64,000 nucleotides of DNA from Streptomyces sp. Ag109_O5-1. Lineage in GTDB: Bacteria; Actinomycetota; Actinomycetes; Streptomycetales; Streptomycetaceae. The notes below the pieces were generated by a model that saw nothing but the letters and a program-made list of their open reading frames with translations, did not search any database and was not told where the DNA came from. Each line of letters starts with the position of its first letter. Positions within the stretch are counted from its first letter, which is position 1. The DNA is taken from assembly GCF_003814875.1 (NCBI RefSeq), contig NZ_RKQF01000002.1:62001-126000 (forward strand), given 5' to 3'. A program made the position numbers and the translations under genes. Positions 54,968 through 63,749 of this stretch are shown here, piece after piece.

Positions 54968-56065
54968 ATGCGTTTACCCACCCCCTGGCGCAGCAGGATG
55001 ATCGCCGTGCTCATTGTGGCGGTCGCCGTCGTCACGGCCGGGCCGGTGTCAGGCACGACCCGGGCGTCCGCGGCACCCCGGGCCGCCCTCGTATCCGCCG
55101 TGGACCGTGAGGTCCACTTCACCGCGGACGGCACCACCGCGTACGGCACGCTGCACATACCCGCCCACCGCGCGGGCCGCAGGCTCGCCGCGGCGCTGCT
55201 GCTTCCCGGCAGCGGCCCGACCGACCGCAATGGCGACGAGCCACCCGGCTTCACTCCCCACACCCTGGCCCTCATGGCCGGCGTCCTCAGCGGCGACGGC
55301 GTGATGACCCTGCGTTTCGACAAGTACGGCACCGGGCGGACGGGCCTGGGCGGACGCAGCAGCGCTCCTGACATGGCCGCCTACACGCGACAGGCCGTGG
55401 CCGCGTACAACACCCTGCGCGCCCAGCCTGAAGCCGATTCGCACGCGCTGCTGGTGGTCGGGCACAGTGAGGGCGGCCTGCAAGCACTCCTCGTCGACCG
55501 CGCCGTACAGCCGAAGCCTGCTGGGCTCGCGCTCATCGCCCCGCAGGACATGCGGCTTCTGGACCTGATCCGCCTGCAATTGGCGACCGAACTGAACCAG
55601 GCCCTCGCGGCAGGGCAACTCACCGCGCAACAGGCGTGGTTGAACAACCGGGGTGTAGCCAGGGCCATCGCGGACTTTCGCGCCCAGCGCCCGGTCGACA
55701 CATCGGGGCTACTGCCGTCCCTGGTCTCTCTGCTCAAGGGCATGTTCGGACCGGTCAACGCGGATTTCGTCCGCAGCGATGACGCCATCTATCCGCCGTC
55801 CGTCGCCCGAGGCATCGCGCACGGCACGCGCATGCTCATCACCTGCGGCACCGAGGACACCAACGTGCCCTGCCGGACGATGCCTCCTCTGCTGTCGGCC
55901 CTCGCCGCCGCCCGCACCACCGGCCCAGGACTGCAGGTCCTTGCCGGACTCGACCATCTCCTCCACCCCATCGGCACACCGGTCAACGACCCGGCCATCG
56001 CCCCAGCCGCGCAGCAGAGCCTCCACGACTTCGTCCGTCCCTGGCGGCACGCCACACAGGGCTGA
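54968..56065 (+). CDS. Secreted alpha/beta hydrolase
   Basis: 365 residues with a signal peptide (RSRMIAVLIVAVAVVTAGPV, cleavage near ASA-AP). LLLPGSGPTDRNGDEPPGF contains the oxyanion-hole strand. VVGHSEGGLQALLVDRAV has the nucleophile Ser (GHSEGG). Asp in ITCGTEDTNVPCRTM and His in LAGLDHLLHPIG complete the triad. The GSGPTDRNG motif is typical of the BAAT/AXE-like group that includes EstA-type esterases. ATG 54968 has GAGGAG upstream. It lies 129 bases after the DUF1648 gene on the same strand and may belong to the same unit. Confidence 0.88.
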   Translation: MRLPTPWRSRMIAVLIVAVAVVTAGPVSGTTRASAAPRAALVSAVDREVHFTADGTTAYGTLHIPAHRAGRRLAAALLLPGSGPTDRNGDEPPGFTPHTLALMAGVLSGDGVMTLRFDKYGTGRTGLGGRSSAPDMAAYTRQAVAAYNTLRAQPEADSHALLVVGHSEGGLQALLVDRAVQPKPAGLALIAPQDMRLLDLIRLQLATELNQALAAGQLTAQQAWLNNRGVARAIADFRAQRPVDTSGLLPSLVSLLKGMFGPVNADFVRSDDAIYPPSVARGIAHGTRMLITCGTEDTNVPCRTMPPLLSALAAARTTGPGLQVLAGLDHLLHPIGTPVNDPAIAPAAQQSLHDFVRPWRHATQG

Positions 56066-56272
56066 GGAACCCTCCTCCATACGTGCATCGCCCCTCGCGG
56101 CTGTGCATCGCTCCCCCGCTAGGTCCATCACCGCGCCGACCACGACGCCGCCTACAAGTGACCACCAGGACACGGCGGACCGGTTCCCAGACACGGTGGG
56201 CCAGGACCGTGCGCGTGGAACGCATGATCCATGTGGAGGCTGCCGGAGCCGATGCCCGCCGCCCCTGTACCC

Positions 56273-56462
56273 GATGCCGCCCTACCCCCAGGGATGGGCC
56301 GCCGTGGTGAAGTGGGACCGGTGGCGGGCGCTGTTCATGACGGACGTCGGGCACCTGGTGCTGCACTCCCGCCAGGGGACGGGCCTCCTCCCGTCCTTCC
56401 CCGAGGTCCGCACCGGCGCCGCCCAACTGCCGAACACAACCGCACTCGACGGCGTTATGTGA
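56273..56462 (+). pseudogene. Fragment of an ATP-dependent DNA ligase
   Basis: PPYPQGWAAVVKWDRWRALF, SRQGTGLLPSFPEVRTGAAQ and LPNTTALDGVM match the beginning of the adenylation domain. KWDRWRA is the nucleotidyl-Lys motif (normally KWDGxRA). The sequence stops at the LDGE position, so under 70 residues of an enzyme of ~300-350 residues remain. Confidence 0.7.
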
Positions 56463-56558
56463 CCTGTGGGGGTGTCTCAGCCCCAGGGTGCCTCAGGCGG
56501 CGCAGCGCCTATGGGTGAGACCCTGACGGGCGTCGCGTCCACGTGCCGCAGCGGCCGC

Positions 56559-56897
56559 TCAGAGTTGGCCGTCCAGGAACTTCCGTACCTCGGCGGTGGT
56601 CATGGGCCCCGTGCCGTGCGCCACCGCCTCTCCCCCCTTCAGCAGGACGTAGGACGGGGCTCCGGTGATCCCGTATCGCTCGGTTGCGGCCGGGCAACGC
56701 GTGATGTCGGCGCGGACGGCCGTCAGGCGGCCCGTGTAGTCGTCGGCGATGCCACCCACGACGAGGTCCATCACCCGGCAGGGCTCGATTGCCTTGGGCC
56801 AAGTCCCGGTGAAGTATGCGAGGACCGGAACTCTGCTCATCCTGAGAATGAAATTGAACTCCGCGTCCTCACGGGGTCGGTGAACCCGCTTTGTCAT
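56559..56897 (-). CDS. Thioredoxin-like protein lacking the first active-site Cys
   Basis: 112 residues from ATG 56897, with AGGAGC upstream. VLAYFTGTWPKAIEPCRVMD occupies the active-site position, where thioredoxins have WCxxC. Here the first Cys is absent and three residues are inserted. RLTAVRADITRCPAATERYG, then ITGAPSYVLLKGGEAVAHGT, retains the cis-Pro loop (GAPSY) and the C-terminal strands. The fold is probably kept while disulfide chemistry is not, or a single-Cys mechanism is used. A ligand-binding or chaperone-like role is possible. No partner gene is adjacent. Confidence 0.7.
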   Translation of the reverse strand: MTKRVHRPREDAEFNFILRMSRVPVLAYFTGTWPKAIEPCRVMDLVVGGIADDYTGRLTAVRADITRCPAATERYGITGAPSYVLLKGGEAVAHGTGPMTTAEVRKFLDGQL

Positions 56898-56988
56898 GGA
56901 AGCTCCTGACCTCACGTTCCGTCGTTCCATCCCCATCATCCCTCGCGCGATGTGCCGAGCCGGCCCGGTCGGTCGTCCGGCTGACCTG

Positions 56989-57273
56989 TCAGAAGGGAGG
57001 CACGGGGCCGTCGCAGAACCACGGTGGTTCCCGGCGCGAACGGCCCGACCCCCCGCCCCTGGTGACCCGGCCTGGCCGCCCCACGGTCACCCAGCTGCAG
57101 CCCGCCGCGCGCCCGTGGGTCAGCTCGTGCCGGGACAGCGCCCTCCACGACGACATGAAAGCCGTCTTCAGGGCACAGCAGTCCAGATCGCCGACCAGAT
57201 GCTCGATGAGCGCGTCGACGAGCGGGCCGGTGCGCATCGTCCACCAGATCCAGTCGAGCCGTATCCGCCACCG
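56989..57273 (-). pseudogene. C-terminal remnant of an unknown protein
   Basis: RWRIRLDWIWWTMRTGPLVD, ALIEHLVGDLDCCALKTAFM and ALSRHELTHGRAAGC look coding in composition and lie downstream of the TnpB-like gene in a different frame. They may be the host gene interrupted by the IS607-type element. I do not recognise the family. Confidence 0.3.
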
Positions 57274-58985
57274 CGCTTCTCAGAGACAGCGCTCCCGACG
57301 GGCTTCCCGAGGCCTTGTCCGGTCTTCGCATCAACCGTTCCTGAACAGTGTGCAGGAGTGACATTTGCTGTCAGCTCCTGGAACTGCGCGCGTCCCGAAC
57401 GGTGTTTCGATGCGCTGGTCTCCCGCGTTCGCTGTGTCCCCGTCCGGCTGCGTGCATCGTGTGCACGCTCCGTGACGGGTGGGCGGGTTTCCTCACGCCC
57501 TCGTGCGCCTGGTCTGGCCTGGGCGGTCCGATGCCCCGCAGCATCGCTCTGGTACTGCGGGAGCGGTGCCGTCCGTCGCCGGACCGGGTGCCCGAGGGCG
57601 CGTCGCCCGATCGCGATGCCAGCGGCATCGTGACGGGACATTTTTCGTTTCTTCGAGGTGAGGGGCTTCTTCCAGTGCTGATCGCCCCACATCGATGTGT
57701 ACGCCGGGTCCACGGCGACGATCGACAGACCGTGTTCGGACGCCATGGACACGAGCCGGGCCTTGAGCTTGCCGGTGGGGATGCCGGAGATGATCTGCCT
57801 GAAGCGCTTACGTCTACCGTGCTTCTCACGGGTCTTCTCGGTGGCGAAGTCCAGGTTCTCCAGGCCGATGGCTTTGACGCCGCACCGGTCTGCCCAGTGC
57901 AGCAACTGGCTGATGGCCTGCCGGACCTGGGCGTCACGGTGGTCTGCGCGGCCGGACAGGTCGTAGAAGAACCGCTTGCGGTCGCCGACCGGGTTGCCGT
58001 GCCGGTCGAGCCGGTAGGCGGCGAAGTGGTCGGCGTTGGTGTCCACGCCGACCATGCCCTCAGACCGCGCCGTCTGAAGCGGGATCGTCTGGACAACGGG
58101 CCGTGTCCACGACGCTGTCAGGTACCAGCGGCCCCGCTCCACGTCCAGGTGGATGCGGTAGGCCACGGCCCGGTTGTCTTCGATCCGGTCGCGCCAGTCG
58201 GCTCCCCTGTGCTGGAACTGCACGCGGGTGGCGAGGACGTACCGACCGTGCTTGCTGTTGGCCAAGTGGGCGAGCGGGGCGGGCAGCTTGATGCTGACCT
58301 CGCCATCCGGTGTGACGCGGATGGTCTCGTTGCCGAAGCGTTTGCCGGACTCGCCGTCGGCGGCGAGGAACCACCGTTGGGCTTCCCACCGCTCACGCCA
58401 CTGCTCGGCGGTGAGCTGGGCGGCTTCGAGGTTGTGACGGTTGTTGAGGAGGCGCCGGCCGCCGCGCACGACGTGCACGACACCGGTCTCACGCTCAGCG
58501 CGGGCCACGTCCAGGCGGTGTTCCAGGGTCGTCAGACGGCGCGACTTCTGGAACCACTCGGCCCGACTGCGGTATCCGCCGGGTGCCCGTTTGGTTCCCT
58601 TCTCCCCGATCGGCTGGGAGAGGCGGTGCATCAGCGTCCGCACACCAGCCTCAAGCCCTTGGATGTGGGCGAGCTGGCAGCGGCGGGAAAGCGCCCACTG
58701 ATCGTGAGTGGCCTTCGTGATCGAACCGGCCCACCGGGATGAGGAATCGGCCGTCAGGCCCTGCTTCCGGGCGGCCCACGTGTCGCTGTCGTGGTCCAGG
58801 CCGTCAGCGCAGCGGTTCTTGATGTCCAGCGAGGCAAGGCGTCCGAGGTGTTCACCGACCAGCCGCAACACCTTGTCGTCCACGTCGGTGAGGTGCTTGA
58901 GGCGGTCGCGTATCGCCACCCCGGACGGCCCGAGCGCGACGAACGGCGCGTCGATGGTGCGGAGCTTCTTCTTCGGCTCACTCAT
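57168..58985 (-). CDS. IS607-type TnpB-like RuvC nuclease (no zinc ribbon)
   Basis: 605 residues. RuvC acids are in GMVGVDTNADHFAAYRLD (Asp315), KAIGLENLDFA (Glu376) and SRHDAAGIAIGRRALG (Asp453). Between the last two is PAYTSMWGDQHWKKPLTSKK, where classical TnpB has a CxxC zinc ribbon; here no cysteines are present. The N-terminal ~280 residues are much longer than in IS605 TnpB. The last ~130 residues are Arg/Gly/Ser-rich without motifs and may reflect read-through beyond the true end or a 3' frameshift. The start ATG overlaps the tnpA stop by 8 bases. RNA-guided cleavage is inferred from the family. Confidence 0.8.
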   Translation of the reverse strand: MSEPKKKLRTIDAPFVALGPSGVAIRDRLKHLTDVDDKVLRLVGEHLGRLASLDIKNRCADGLDHDSDTWAARKQGLTADSSSRWAGSITKATHDQWALSRRCQLAHIQGLEAGVRTLMHRLSQPIGEKGTKRAPGGYRSRAEWFQKSRRLTTLEHRLDVARAERETGVVHVVRGGRRLLNNRHNLEAAQLTAEQWRERWEAQRWFLAADGESGKRFGNETIRVTPDGEVSIKLPAPLAHLANSKHGRYVLATRVQFQHRGADWRDRIEDNRAVAYRIHLDVERGRWYLTASWTRPVVQTIPLQTARSEGMVGVDTNADHFAAYRLDRHGNPVGDRKRFFYDLSGRADHRDAQVRQAISQLLHWADRCGVKAIGLENLDFATEKTREKHGRRKRFRQIISGIPTGKLKARLVSMASEHGLSIVAVDPAYTSMWGDQHWKKPLTSKKRKMSRHDAAGIAIGRRALGHPVRRRTAPLPQYQSDAAGHRTAQARPGARGREETRPPVTERAHDARSRTGTQRTRETSASKHRSGRAQFQELTANVTPAHCSGTVDAKTGQGLGKPVGSAVSEKRGGGYGSTGSGGRCAPARSSTRSSSIWSAIWTAVP

Positions 58986-59552
58986 CGGCAGCCGCCGCTT
59001 CGAGAGCCTTCCTCGCCCGGTTCATCGCCGACCGGCGGCCGTACAGGCGGGCGCAGAACGACGTGAGCACCTCCACCATGTCCCGGACCAGGTCGTCTTC
59101 AACTTCGCCGTCATCGAGGACGACGAGTCGGCGACCAGTCGCGGACAGGGCGGCCTCGATCAGCTCCACATTCATCCGTCCGAGGCGGTCTTTGTGCTCG
59201 ATCACAACCGTGGTCACCGCCGGGTCGGCCAGCAGTCGCTTCGCCTTCGCGCGGCACCCGTTCATGCCCGAGGCGATCTCGGATTCGATCCGCACGACCT
59301 TCTGCCCGGCCTTGCCGCCCATGCCGACAGGCGAGCGGTCTGCCGCTCCAGGTCCGGCTTCTGATCGTGCGAGGAGATGCGGGCATACAGACCTACACCG
59401 CCGGTCACGGAGGGTGAGGTGTTCGCATCGATGTCACCAGGATCGTGCGCGGTCCCACGCGTTCCACAGGTACCGGCAATGTGCCCTCACAGAACCAGCG
59501 ATACGCGGTACGCGGGGCGATCCCCTGCGCGCGCCCATTCCATCAGGTTCAT
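58978..59552 (-). pseudogene. IS607 serine recombinase TnpA, several frameshifts
   Basis: The pieces in order are NLMEWARA (ATG 59552), then GIAPRTAYRWFCEGTLPVPV (MerR-like helix-turn-helix), GLYARISSHDQKPDLERQTA (catalytic Ser in ARISS) and VVRIESEIASGMNGCRAKAK, EHKDRLGRMNVELIEAALSA and SFCARLYGRRSAMNRARKAL. At least three single-base shifts are needed (near 59525, 59425 and 59320). Only the last 114 residues are open from ATG 59322, without the catalytic Ser. The element can therefore move only with help in trans. Confidence 0.85.
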
Positions 59553-59583
59553 ACGCAAGACCGTACAACACCCGCGACAACTA

Positions 59584-61428
59584 AGCTTGACTCTGTCGGG
59601 GATCTTGGTGTCGGCGGAGTCAACTGCCCAGGGTTCGCCAGGACTTCGGGCGAGGGATCTCGCGCTGGTCGAGGTAGTTCTGGAAGGCAGTCGGTCGGCG
59701 GGGTGTGGGGGCTTCCTCAGCCGGTGACAGTCCGCCGAGGCGCTCGATGTTGACGGCGATGGCCGTCAACACGTGCTGGACGTGGACCTTTCCCTGTCCT
59801 CGGTAGCGGCAGCGCCGCATGCCGTGTCCGCGGGCGAACTCGTTGACCGTGCCTTCCACTCCGGAGCGGACCGCGTATCGGGCCTTCCACTCGGGCGTCT
59901 GCTGTTCGGCGCGGACGCGGAGTTGCAGGTCACGGAGCTCTCGTGGGGGAAATCCCACGGTGCGGGCGCTGTCGGCGGTGCTGGTGCACTGCGTGCGGGC
60001 CGGGCAGGGACGGCACTGGCTCTTGGTGAACCTGGCCACGATCAGCGGGGCCGCGGTGGGCGAGGAGGTCGGGTAGGGGCCGTGCCAGCCTGCGCTGACC
60101 TGTCCCTGGGGGCAGGTGACCTGCTGCTTGTCGTAGTCGATGTGGAAGTCGTCCCGGGCGAAGCCCTCGCCTCGGCGGTGTTGGCGGGTGGGGTTGCTGC
60201 GCAGCGGCCCGGAGACGGTGACCTGGTGTTCACGGGCGGCTTGTTCCAGGTGGGGCAGAGAGGTGTAGCCGGCGTCGACGAGGTGCTCGGCGGGCAGCAG
60301 GCCGCGTCGGGCGAGGCGGGTGTGGATGCCGGGCAGGACCTGGCTGTCGTGGGTGGTGGCCGCGGTGGTGGCGACATCCGTGATCACGTTGGGGCCGTCG
60401 GCAGCACAGGTCTCGGTCAGATGAGCGGCGAACCCCTTCCAGCTGATGATGTGTCCGTGCCTCGCGTAGCGGGCCGAGGTGTCGTAGGGCGAGACGATCG
60501 CCCTTGACGACGGCGGCAGACCCGCCCCGCCTTCCTTCTCGGCGGTGCGCCAGCGCAGGTGTCCCGCGGCGTCACGGTTATAGTTCTGCACCATGATCTG
60601 CCGCAGAGCCTGGATGCGAGGACCGGACATGCGGTCCGCTCCGTAGCGGTGGAGGTGTTCCAGAAGCCGGACGGCGTCGTTTCCGGTGGCAAGAATCCTG
60701 GTCATGGGCTTGGTGGGGTTCTTCCCCAGGCGGACCGGCCGGCCGTAGCGCAGCCCCCAGCCCTGGTCGACCAGCTCGTCCAGCAGATGAGGTGAGATGC
60801 CTGCGACCTCTTCGAGTGCGGCGCGAACCGCCTCGGTGACCAGCTCCAGGCGGGTCAGGTCACGCACCGCGGCCAGGATGTGCGTGGAGTCGGTGCGCTG
60901 CGTGGTGCGCTCGCGCACCAGTCCGGCCTCCTTCAGGCGGGCCAGTGCGAGGTCGAGGAGGCGGTCGGCACGGCCGTCCTCGGCGAGACGATCACGGAAG
61001 TCGCCCAGCACACTGTGGTGGAAGCCGGGATCGTCCAGCTCCATGGCCATCGCGTACTTGAAGTCGATGCGGCAGCGGACCGCCTCGGCGGCCTGCCTGT
61101 CCGACAGCCCGAGCAGGAACTGCAGCACACAGACGGTGGCCAGCTGAGCGGGCGAGAGCCCCGGACGCCCGTCCCTGGGGTACCAGTCCGCGAAGTCCTC
61201 GTCGCGCCACAGCCCGTCCAGCCGGTCCCGCACCCATATCGCCGTCGTGCCGCCCGGGTTGCTCGCCCGCGCGACCCGCGCGGTCAGAGGCGGAACATGC
61301 TCACCGGAACGGGGGCGCAGGGACAACGGGCACCTCGACAGCTGCAACGGTCGGCGGAACTCCCCGATCATCCCCGTCGACCAAGCTGCCGCACCGGGAA
61401 ACTCCAAGATCCCCGACAGAGTCAAGCT
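59584..61428 (-). mobile_element. IS1182-family insertion sequence, complete
   Basis: Perfect 25-base terminal inverted repeats lie at 59584-59608 and 61404-61428. They begin AGCTTGACTCTGTCGGGGAT and end CTTGG. TAAGCTTGA occurs at 59582-59590 and again just outside the right end at 61428-61436, suggesting a target-related duplication. One long transposase gene fills the element. Confidence 0.9.
59620..61371 (-). CDS. IS1182-family transposase
   Basis: 583 residues. WYPRDGRPGLSPAQLATVCV, LQFLLGLSDRQAAEAVRCRI and FKYAMAMELDDPGFHHSVLG form the N-terminal DUF772 part. QRTDSTHILAAVRDLTRLEL holds the first catalytic Asp, HLVDAGYTSLPHLEQAAREH the second, and RYAVRSGVEGTVNEFARGHG the Glu. A C-rich insertion (KSQCRPCPARTQC) is typical of this family. 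ATG 61371 lies well inside the right repeat; an ATG at 61440 would start outside the element. All motifs are intact, so the element is probably active. Confidence 0.92.
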   Translation of the reverse strand: MIGEFRRPLQLSRCPLSLRPRSGEHVPPLTARVARASNPGGTTAIWVRDRLDGLWRDEDFADWYPRDGRPGLSPAQLATVCVLQFLLGLSDRQAAEAVRCRIDFKYAMAMELDDPGFHHSVLGDFRDRLAEDGRADRLLDLALARLKEAGLVRERTTQRTDSTHILAAVRDLTRLELVTEAVRAALEEVAGISPHLLDELVDQGWGLRYGRPVRLGKNPTKPMTRILATGNDAVRLLEHLHRYGADRMSGPRIQALRQIMVQNYNRDAAGHLRWRTAEKEGGAGLPPSSRAIVSPYDTSARYARHGHIISWKGFAAHLTETCAADGPNVITDVATTAATTHDSQVLPGIHTRLARRGLLPAEHLVDAGYTSLPHLEQAAREHQVTVSGPLRSNPTRQHRRGEGFARDDFHIDYDKQQVTCPQGQVSAGWHGPYPTSSPTAAPLIVARFTKSQCRPCPARTQCTSTADSARTVGFPPRELRDLQLRVRAEQQTPEWKARYAVRSGVEGTVNEFARGHGMRRCRYRGQGKVHVQHVLTAIAVNIERLGGLSPAEEAPTPRRPTAFQNYLDQREIPRPKSWRTLGS

Positions 61429-61439
61429 AAGCTTGATCA

Positions 61440-62909
61440 TTAACCTCGCTGCTGTTTCAGGCGGACGTGTTCGGTGAGGGTTTCGATTCGTTTCACGGTC
61501 TTCCCCGGCTCGTGACGTGGGGCTGGCCTGCGGTTCTTCGAGCCGAGTGGGCGTCCGGGCCCTGGCTTGGAGGGTCTGGGCACGTCGGCGGGACGGGCGG
61601 TTTTCACGCGGAGGTGGCGGAACCCCCGGCGGACCCGGGCAGGGGTGAGCCGGCGCGGCTCGGAGGGCCGTTCCCAGGGGCGGCGGAGGTCCTCGGCGAG
61701 GGGCCGGGCAAGGCGGAGTTGGGTGTGGGCGGCGATGATCAGCCAGGTCCACAGGTCGGCCGTGTGTGGATCGCGGACCTTGGGGACAGTCCAGCCGAGG
61801 GTCTGCTTGAACAGCCGGAAGGTATGTTCAAGATCGAATCTGCGGAGGAACGCCTGCCAGCGGACGTCGACGTCCTCGCCGGTCATGCCGGTGCGCGAGG
61901 ACCACAGCCACACCGGCTTGGGGTCGCGGTCACCAGGCAGGTACTCGACCTTCAGACGGATCAACGTGCCGTGGATCAAAGGGAGTTCACCGCAGTGGTC
62001 GAGCCAGGGGCCACGGGCCTGCAATCGGGGGTGCATCCGGTCCCAGGCGAGGGCTTCGGCCGTGCCGTAGCGGGTGGTGTCGCACGTCGTGGCCTGGTCA
62101 GGGGTGTGCCAGGACTCCGGGTTGGAGAAGGTGAGGACCCCGCCGTGCTTGCGGGGCTGCCCGCCACGCGGGGTGGAGCGACGCGGCCCGGCATCCCGGA
62201 GCATGACCCGGTCCGAGCGCAGCCGGCCGACCAGCTCGACGGGCAGGTCGGCCAGGACGTAGGCGAGGCGGGTCACGTCGTAGCCGGAGTCCATGACGAC
62301 GAGGATGTCCTCATCGCCCGGCCGCCACTGCCCGGCGTGCACCAGCCGGGTGACCACCTCACGCAGCTGGGCGGCGGTGATTGCGGTGGCGTCGTCGGCC
62401 GGCCCGAGCCGGATCGCGTCCAGCACGGCTGTCCAGGAGGTCCGTCCTGTTTCCAGAGCGGCCACGAAGGAGTAGGGCCAGCCGGGGATGAACTGATCGG
62501 CGCTGCGGCCCCGCCCGTAGACATGGCAGAACAGCAACTCCGGACTGGTCGGGGCATCAGGGCGCAGCCAGTTGCTCACGTCCACGGCGAGGACGATCCG
62601 CCCGTCGGCGGCACGCGGCAGCGGGGTGGAGGCCAGCAGCCTGCGCAGGCGGCGCGGCTCCAGCCAGCCGTGGTTGACCGCGTCGTACATCGCCCCGTGC
62701 CCGCGCCGGTGCTCGGCCGTGAGCGTCAGCTCGACCAGCGAGGTGACCGGACCATCGGCACACAGCACTGCGTCGGTGAGCTCGAAGAGCGCATCCGCAC
62801 GGCTGTAAAGGCAGTCGTAGAACTGGACACGAAAGTGGGACAGGATGCCCAACGCGGCCTCAGCAGACTGTTCAGCGGCAAGACTCTTCACCAGCGGCCG
62901 TTCCTTCAC
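61440..62909 (-). CDS. DDE transposase of the IS4-like NF041680 type
   Basis: 489 residues. GRIVLAVDVSNWLRPDAPTS (Asp), EDILVVMDSGYDVTRLAYVL (Asp) and FDLEHTFRLFKQTLGWTVPK (Glu) form the catalytic triad in the IS4-like insertion arrangement. SRADALFELTDAVLCADGPV near the N-terminus and the basic Pro-rich tail (KPGPGRPLGSKNRRPAPRHE) fit the NF041680 transposase model. The start is GTG 62909. The IS1182 element ends 12 bases after its stop codon, so the 3' end of this element was probably hit by that insertion. I could not define terminal repeats. Confidence 0.85.
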   Translation of the reverse strand: MKERPLVKSLAAEQSAEAALGILSHFRVQFYDCLYSRADALFELTDAVLCADGPVTSLVELTLTAEHRRGHGAMYDAVNHGWLEPRRLRRLLASTPLPRAADGRIVLAVDVSNWLRPDAPTSPELLFCHVYGRGRSADQFIPGWPYSFVAALETGRTSWTAVLDAIRLGPADDATAITAAQLREVVTRLVHAGQWRPGDEDILVVMDSGYDVTRLAYVLADLPVELVGRLRSDRVMLRDAGPRRSTPRGGQPRKHGGVLTFSNPESWHTPDQATTCDTTRYGTAEALAWDRMHPRLQARGPWLDHCGELPLIHGTLIRLKVEYLPGDRDPKPVWLWSSRTGMTGEDVDVRWQAFLRRFDLEHTFRLFKQTLGWTVPKVRDPHTADLWTWLIIAAHTQLRLARPLAEDLRRPWERPSEPRRLTPARVRRGFRHLRVKTARPADVPRPSKPGPGRPLGSKNRRPAPRHEPGKTVKRIETLTEHVRLKQQRG

Positions 62910-63103
62910 GCGACGTTGCTCGACACCTCGAAGCGTGAAGAACGGCCGCCCTGCTGTCTCAGGAACACACCAAGATCAGCAGGTCGAGTGACCAGCGAGG
63001 ATAAATGCCAAGCTAAGTAGCTGTTGTCTTTTCGATCTTGAGTGGTGGCGGTCGAACGCGGGTTCCCGGTCGGGTGATCCTGCCCTGGCGAGGGCATGAG
63101 GAA

Positions 63104-63157
63104 GGGGCCTCCTGAACAGCTCGTGGGTGTCGAATCCATAGAGCAGCAGGAGGCCCC
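63104..63157 (+). promoter_or_regulatory. Stem-loop covering the transposase ribosome site
   Basis: GGGGCCTCCTG (63104-63114) is exactly complementary to CAGGAGGCCCC (63147-63157). The second arm contains the AGGAGG ribosome site of the GTG start at 63159. Confidence 0.6.
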
Positions 63158-63158
63158 G

Positions 63159-63662
63159 GTGCCGCAGTCTTCCGTGTCGATGGCCGGGCAGTCCAACTCG
63201 GCCGCTCCATCGTGTGATTGCCTCGCGCACGTGTACGGCAACGCGGCTGACCGGCCTGAACGGCAGCGCCGGTACCCGACGGACATGACGGACGAGGAGT
63301 GGGCTGAGGTCCGGCCGCTGCTGCCGACGCCGGGCTGGATGCGCGGGCGGGGCGGCCGGCCGGAGGGGTATTGCCACCGCGCGGTGCTCGATGCGATCCG
63401 CTATCTCGTTGACAACGGCATCAAGTGGCGGGCGATGCCGGTCGACTTCCCACCGTGGGACCGGGTGTATGCCTTCTTCCGCCGCTGGCGCGACCACGCC
63501 CTGGTCAAGGAGTTCCATGACCGGCTGCGCGCCCGGGTCCGGATGAGGCTGGGCCGGGACGCGGAGCCGAGTGCGGGTGTGATCGACTCGCAGTCGGTCA
63601 AGGCGGACGCCGTCGTCGGCGCCGACAGCCGCGGCTTTGACGGCGGCAAACAGATCAACGGG
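63159..63662 (+). pseudogene. IS5-family transposase interrupted by a group II intron
   Basis: From GTG 63159 (AGGAGG upstream) the frame reads RYPTDMTDEEWAEVRPLLPT, DAIRYLVDNGIKWRAMPVDF and PPWDRVYAFFRRWRDHALV, then SAGVIDSQSVKADAVVGADS (first catalytic Asp) and RGFDGGKQING. There it is cut: the expected RKRH continuation is replaced by intron sequence. The other catalytic residues lie beyond the window, if they survive. The frame stays open through the intron complement, giving a meaningless tail. The intron is in the opposite orientation, so it cannot be spliced from this mRNA. Confidence 0.85.
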
Positions 63663-63701
63663 TCGAGTAGCCGGGAGGGATCTCACCTCCCGGCCCTCAC
63701 A

Positions 63702-63735
63702 GAACCGTGCGTAACAGTCTCCCGTTACACGGCTC
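63702..63735 (-). ncRNA. Group II intron domain V
   Basis: GAGCCGTGTAACGGGAGACT, then GTTACGCACGGTTC. The 34-base hairpin has a GAGA tetraloop, two-base bulge and AGC-type catalytic triad region (here GAGCCGT) typical of domain V. Confidence 0.88.
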
Positions 63736-63749
63736 TTGCCGCTCTGATC

